Position numbers and translations under genes: made by a program | Assembly (NCBI RefSeq): GCF_000346465.2 | Contig: NC_034010.1 | Location: 14,104,994 to 14,168,993, forward strand | Length of the DNA stretch: 64,000 nucleotides | Origin: Prunus persica | Taxonomy: Eukaryota; Streptophyta; Magnoliopsida; Rosales; Rosaceae | Direction of reading: 5' to 3' | Part shown: positions 58,942 through 64,000 of the stretch, in pieces | Layout: each line of letters starts with the position of its first letter | Numbering within the stretch: the first letter of the stretch is position 1 | The notes under the pieces: generated by a model | Seen by the model: the letters and a program-made list of their open reading frames with translations, nothing else | Database searches by the model: none | Told to the model about the DNA's origin: nothing

Positions 58942-61241
58942 TTGTGTCTTAACTCACTAAGTGTGGTCTGATGATCAGATTGAAGTTTTAGAGTTTGACA
59001 TGGATTAGGAGTTTTGGAACCGATCATACCTGCTACTCTAATAAGGAAAAGTGTTTAAAGTTAATCACTAGAGTTAGAAGATATCCTATCTCATTCTAGA
59101 TTGGGCGACCTAAAGCTAATACAGTTGTGAGAGCTAGAGATTTTCTTGATGTGCAAAACTCTCTAGCCGATGCATATAAATAGAGCCCCTTGCTCATTCG
59201 ATCAATCCATCACAAACATAGCATTCATACCCCATCTGGAATTACAGTGATGAAAGGATCGAATTGAGTAGAAGGTTTCTATTCAAAGTCGGACTAGTTT
59301 TCCCAGATAATTCTTATTGCCAATCCAGGTATGTAGGAGTTTATATTTTTTATGTATGCAGTCAACCTAGTTACATGTGGTATCTGAGCGATGTCTACAT
59401 AATCTAGAATCTAAAAGCAACCAAATACCAAAAATTATATATCTAAAATCAATTGTACAAAGACTAGGAGTTAGATCACATTCATATTTGTGTTGTATTT
59501 CAAGTTCTTTTCAAATGCATGTTTTATAAAGATCAAAGGCCAATTTACATGAGCTTTTGTATTGATTAAACAAGCCACAGCGGTTTAGTCAATTAAAAAC
59601 TCATGCATACAAAGCAATTTTGGCTAGATTTGCACTATAAACTGTTGTAGTTTTGATGCACCTTCTGTCCATAGATGTTGGTGTTTGATTCTATAGGAGT
59701 TTATGGTGGCATGATGCAAGGGATATTACACATGGATTAATGAAATCTTATTTCTATCCACAGATGTGAGGAGATTATTCGTACAGAAAATTCATTTGTG
59801 ATAAAACTTGGTGATCACTAAAACATGTTTGATTTACTACCTACAAGTGTTAATCAATAATGTACAGTTTTTATGGGGACAGTTTTTGTTTGTGTACTTA
59901 TTTTTTATCCGTTAAAATCCTCCAGCTTTGAAATTGCTATGAATTTGAGTTCCATTGAAACCTTGATTGGTACCAATTACTAGAAATGGAAAGCAAACAT
60001 GGAGATAGCTCTAGGTTTCTTGGATTGTGACATGGCCTTGAGAGAAGAAGCTTCAGCAGTTACTATGAAGATAGCCTCTGCAGAAGAAAAATCCTATTAT
60101 GCAAAATGGAAATAGGCAAATAGGATGGCCATACTCATTATGCTGAAATCAATGTCACCATCAGTGAGAGGTGGAATTGAAGTGAAGGACAATGCTAAGG
60201 ATTTTCTTAAGTCAATTGCACTCAAGTACAAGGAGTCTGAGAAAGCTAAGACAGGTTTTCTGATGAATCAACTCATTGAGTTGAAATATGTAGGAGATGA
60301 ACATGTAAGGATGCACATACTAAAAGTGATCAATATAGGGATGAAACTTAGGACATTCATTGAGTTGAAATATGGAGTCCAAGTTGAAGTGGAGTTCATT
60401 GGATTAGCTAGAATCGAGTTAGAGTATGGTTTCTTTTTGGATTTAGTAGACGTAGTTTATTTTCCTTCCATGAGAAAGAACTTAGTTTCAGTTTCTAAGC
60501 TTGTTAAAGCTCAATATGAGGTCGTTGTCAATGTTTCTGGTTTTTCTATTTCAAGGAATAAAATTTCAATTTATTATGGAACTGTTGTGGATGGAATGTT
60601 TCGTTTTAATCTGATCAAGGAATCTAATTTGTTTATGAACACTGCAAGTATTCAGCACAACACCCCTAAAACAAATTCACCAAACCTTGTTTGTGTCTTA
60701 ACTCACTAAGTATGGTTTGATGATTGGATTGAAGTTTTAGAGTTTGACATGGATTAGGAATTTTGGAACCGATCTTATCTGCTACTGTAATAAGGAGAAG
60801 CGTTTGAAGTTAATCACTAGAGTTAGAAGATATCTTATCTCATTGTGGATTGGGAGACCGAAGGCTAATGCAATTGTGAGAGCTAAAAAGCTTCTTGATG
60901 GGCAAAACTCTCTAGCCGATGCATATAAATAGAGGCCCCTGCTCATTCGATCAATCCATCACAAACAAAGCATTCATACCTCATCGAGAATTACAGTGAA
61001 GAAAGGATCGAATTGAGTAGAAGGTTTCTGTTCAAAGTCAGACTAGTTTTTGGCTTCATCATCCCAGATCATTCCTATGGCCGATCCAGGTATGTAGGAG
61101 TTTGTATTCTTTATGTATGTAATCGATCTAGTTAACATGTGGTATTAGAGCTATGTCTGCATAATCTAGAATCTAAAAGCAACCAAATACCAAAAGTTCT
61201 ATGTCTAAAATCAACTGTACAAAGACTAGGAGTTAGATCAC
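58942..61241 (+). mobile_element. Internally deleted Copia-like element with LTR plus leader duplicated
   Basis: LTR1 is 58943-59375 and LTR2 60692-61137, both starting TGTGTCTTAACTCAC and both with GATGCATATAAATAGA promoters (TATA at about 59176 and 60925). PBS-like TGGTATCTGAGC follows LTR1 and TGGTATTAGAGC follows LTR2. The leader after LTR1 recurs after LTR2 for about 104 bp more, so the structure is LTR-leader-gag piece-LTR-leader. Between them 60125-60709 encodes a fused gag fragment and a gag-pre-integrase block (DVVYFPSMRKNLVSVSKL). Everything downstream (IN, RT, RH) is missing. Confidence 0.8.
60125..60709 (+). pseudogene. Fused gag/gag-pre-integrase fragment
   Basis: The 194-codon frame joins a gag N-terminal piece (VKDNAKDFLKSIALKYKESEK, LMNQLIELKYVGDEHVR) to a later pre-integrase piece (DLVDVVYFPSMRKNLVSVSK), skipping the zinc knuckle and protease. 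This shows an internal deletion with the frame preserved across the joint. It runs into LTR2. Confidence 0.8.
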
Positions 61242-61571
61242 TATACAAAGAATTTTTTTTGAAAACTTTCTCTCTTTTCTCTGCAACTAACGACACAGGG
61301 TCGAGTGGGTGTCGGTGGGGTGGGGAACTAGGGTTGGGAAAGAGAGAGAAAAGGAATAGAGATAGAGGATGGGTTAGAACCTTACTTCAGAAGAAGGAGA
61401 ATCTGAAAGTAAGAAAGCACATCTAATCTCCCTCATCACCCAAGCCTCGCACCCCATTCCTTACCTCAAAAATTGTTGCAGCCATGGGCTTCAGCTTAAC
61501 CCAATTATGATCATTTGGGTATATGGTATTTGGGACTCAAATTTGGTATACAAATTTGGTGTCCCTAGCAG

Positions 61572-62086
61572 TATTCAAAAAGTAATATGCTTTAAGCCCA
61601 CTTAGAAGATCAAATTGAGTTAATGATATTTTTATTATAAAATCAAATAAAAAGGAGAAAACTGCTGAAAGACCCCCTGAATTAAAAAATCAGCCAATTT
61701 ATCCCCTTGACTAATTTATATTGACAATTTCATTCCTCCCATTAGATTTTGTGGGATTTGATCCAATCTCCGATCAGACCCAACAGTGTGACGCTCACTT
61801 GTGCATTATTTGGAGTGCAATTTCGTGCTCCTATGGCCCTTCCTTGTCCTCCATGTTGTTCTCTTTTTCTCTCCGTGTTTCTCACTCTGAAAACAAAACC
61901 AACCCAACCAAATTTCACCATTAAATGACATAAACAATGCCCTCCAGCTCCAACAAGTCACAAACTTCACTGCAACCCACTTTCTGATCGGCCTCAAATT
62001 TTCATTCCCATTTTTATCAAATAGAGCAAGACACATAAACAATTAACCACCGCTCCTCCCGCACATGCACCCTCTCTCTCTAAAAC
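61572..62086. other. Non-coding stretch
   Basis: Resembles the edge of dispersed repeats (GACCCCCTGAATTAAAAAATC; ...GTGGGATTTGATCCAATCTCC). No gene was supported. Confidence 0.4.
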
Positions 62087-62407
62087 AAAGTCATAATCGG
62101 ACGATCAAGAGCGATACAGCCGCTGGTGAACCTTCTCGAGAGTGGAGGTTTTTGCGGGAAGAAGAACGCGTTGACAATTTTGTATTCGTTGTGCTCGGTG
62201 AAGGAGAACAAGATTAGAGCCGTCCAATCATGAATCATGAAGCCATTGGTGGAATTGATGGCAGATTTCAGGTGGAACATTGTGGGCAAGTCTGCTCCTG
62301 TCCTGAGCATTCTCGTTTTAGTGCCTGAGGCTTGAATGACGTTGGTTGAAGAAGGCGGAATTTTGGTGCTAGTGGAAATCATAGAGGTGAGGTCAGAGAG
62401 GAGGTGA
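62087..62407 (+). pseudogene. ARM-repeat (U-box E3 ligase type) pseudogene fragment
   Basis: The plus frame reads KVIIGRSRAIQPLVNLLESG, GKKNALTILYSLCSVKENKIRAVQ, TGA at 62231, IMKPLVELMADFRWNIVGKS, PVLSILVLVPEA, TGA at 62333, MTLVEEGGILVLVEIIEV and TGA at 62405. This is two to three ARM repeats with the characteristic VKENKIRAVQ and VPLVELM spacing of plant U-box/ARM E3 ligases. No U-box or N-terminal part is present. TGA codons stand where CGA, GGA or similar would be expected. Confidence 0.8.
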
Positions 62408-63727
62408 TATTGCTTCAGATTTGAGAGAACAGTGCGGCAACATCACTATCCAATACCTCACCGGAACTCGACATCGAAAACCTCAAAGCTCTCAAAGTCT
62501 CAGGCAAGGGAGCCATGGGTCTGACCCTTCTACTGTTGCCCGTTCACACCGTGCTTGTGATTCACCTTGGCTTTGGTCCATCTTCTCATCCCCTCTCCTC
62601 CCAATCCCTTCCTTCTCTATTGGGGTTGTTTACTAGTATTTTGGCTGGATTTTCCGCTTGTTTGCCATATTGATTTCATTGGCATCTCTTGTGGTTTTGT
62701 TATCCTTGGAATTTTTGGTGACGACGAAGTAGCAGTGTGCTGGTTGTTTACTTGGTGGATTTGGAGACATATGAGGTGGTTGAGCAGCTTGTTGTGTGCT
62801 TACAATTCTTGAGTTGTAATTTGCATCAACTCTTTGTGAGTTGGGTTGTGTTTGTAGTCTCTACTTTCGAGAGTTTAAATGTTGTAGTTGGGAGTTTTAG
62901 GCATTGCAGTTTATGTGTGCCTTGTTCAGGTATGCGCTTTTCATGCCAAAATTTCCTTGGCCTTATGTAGCTATATTAGTAGAGATACACCTTGTGCACT
63001 TGATGTTGCCATTGTATTTTTATGTATCTGGATTAACCTTGCCTGGTTAACATATGCTCCCATTTTTGTATTAAAATCTTTGTGGTATTTGTTCTAACCC
63101 TTATGGCTTGTGATCTTTCTGCCTAATTTATAAATACATTTTTGCTTTTCTTTATGAAAAATAAAACAAATCATGAGATAACAATTAGGAATAATCCCTA
63201 CTCAAAATAATGTGCTTAAGATTGGAAAAAACCCGCAGCTCAGAAGCAGGACAGAAAAGACATTTTAATGCTAAACTCTCAGCCTAGTTAAGTGGACATG
63301 AAGTATGTTTTTTTTTTGGGGGGGGGGTCAGAACGTGAAGAATGTTTAGGTTACTAATTAGTGTTGTTTGGTGGCTTACTTTGTAGTTGTTTTGTTTTTC
63401 CTCTGATATAAGGACCCAAATTCGACATGTTATGGATCCTTCAATTTTACTGAAACCTCTCAAATATATTGACCTAGCAAACTTAATGACATGCATGCAA
63501 ATACGAACTTATATGTATTCAACAAGCCATGCAAACAGAAACTTATATACAATTCACGAAATTTTATCATATTAAACAACTAAATTACTTAAAATAAGGA
63601 CAAATTGTTCTAACGAGAATATGGCTACCTTTCCCCCACAATCAATGAGGATTTGATGTTCACTTTACATGCACACATAACCAGTAAAATGGCATTGAGT
63701 TTCAAACTGATAGACTAGTCTGTGCCT
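62408..63727. other. Non-coding stretch
   Basis: No frame shows recognisable protein similarity. Open frames at 62567-62812 and 62737-63097 overlap each other in different frames and are hydrophobic low-information peptides. A homopolymer junction of about ten T and ten G lies at 63308-63327. Confidence 0.4.
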
Positions 63728-64000
63728 TCACATAGCTGACAAAGTAGATGTTAGCTCGGTCTTAGAATATGCTTGATTCAAACTGTCTTGATCAAGATCA
63801 CCCACTGGCATCTCTTGTGGACATAGAAAAGGCTTGGGAGGCATTTTCAGGAATTCAGCACCCTTCAAGCATCTCTATGACTTTCTTCATTGAAGGACGA
63901 TCACTTGGCTTCATTTGTATACACCATAAGGCTGTTATAACCATTTTTTTCATGATTTCCTTTTCCTCCTCTAGTACATCGCCCATCTCCAAGTCCTTCC
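63728..64000 (-). pseudogene. Receptor-like kinase C-terminus, partial and frameshifted
   Basis: Minus-strand frame from the window edge reads [40 protein letters not shown] and IEMLEG, the last helix of a receptor-like kinase domain (LRK10-like/PR5K-like class, WCIQxxPxxRPxM pattern). A TGA follows at 63855-63857. One base later the frame resumes [20 protein letters not shown] and runs to TGA at 63728, a juxta-terminal tail typical of this class. A single-base insertion therefore truncates the tail of about 40 residues. The catalytic part lies outside the window. Confidence 0.8.

Larger units (their letters stand above)
57261..61571. mobile_element. Element with GGGACACCAAATTTG inverted ends and a nested LTR element
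   Basis: Left end ATGCAAGGGACACCAAATTTG-like; right end, reversed, CTGCTAGGGACACCAAATTTG. The inverted match is about 18-20 bp, with weaker extension. Inside lie non-coding sequence and a Copia-like relic with repeated LTRs (58942-61241). No target duplication could be fixed, so that the two ends belong to one element is an inference. Confidence 0.5.

Noticed and set aside
62567..63097. Two overlapping hydrophobic plus-strand frames as membrane genes
   Set aside because: They overlap in different frames, lack start context and conserved segments, and lie in T-rich DNA.

Overview
This window looks like nuclear DNA of a flowering plant, most likely a woody eudicot. The evidence is introns of plant type, a DEMETER/ROS1 DNA demethylase gene (a plant-specific family), a plant myo-inositol oxygenase, and a dense layer of Copia and Mutator-like elements. 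Rosaceae is my impression from the look of the repeats, but nothing here proves it. No bacterial, organellar-genome or CRISPR features are present.

Genes. The main host gene is a full-length DEMETER/ROS1-type 5-methylcytosine DNA glycosylase on the minus strand (coding 33210 to 20585). I could thread it through 19 coding exons with consistent splice phases to give about 1984 residues. Its catalytic Lys and Asp and its four iron-sulfur cysteines are present. A myo-inositol oxygenase copy (12532 to 11612, minus) lies in one uninterrupted exon apart from a premature stop at codon 17. At the right end are a U-box/ARM-repeat pseudogene fragment (62087-62407, plus) and the 3' end of a receptor-like kinase that runs off the window (minus) with a frameshift in its tail.

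Mobile DNA. From left to right: a solo LTR of 2.5 kb (20-2516); two decayed Copia elements abutting tail to tail (about 3300-6825 plus; 6826-10311 minus); a MITE (13338-13790); a 3-kb tandem duplication of non-coding DNA (14324-20378) whose first unit carries a complete TRIM retrotransposon and whose second carries a 548-bp solo LTR; the demethylase gene with a Copia relic in intron 1 and a tRNA-derived SINE in intron 11; a Mutator-type MITE with a perfect 9-bp target duplication (34841-35622); a 9.4-kb Mutator-like transposon (36549-45960) carrying a transposase with an OTU protease domain, a captured NifU-like gene fragment and a nested Copia with 234-bp LTRs; a MITE with related termini (46194-46921); and a 9.75-kb Mutator-type element (47132-56882) into which a MITE, a TRIM and a Copia have inserted, the Copia LTR being split by one solo LTR that is itself split by a second. 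The last block (about 57261-61571) has inverted ends and contains an LTR element with a duplicated LTR-plus-leader.

How it fits together. The insertion boundaries were read directly as TG...CA ends or terminal inverted repeats with flanking target duplications, so the relative order of insertions can be reconstructed. The window is one active-looking demethylase gene surrounded and invaded by the class of DNA that such enzymes help regulate. I did not find a coherent new multigene system; the most unusual items are the OTU-transposase element with a captured NFU fragment, the four-level nest, and the giant solo-LTR family with a 96-bp array that stays open in frame.
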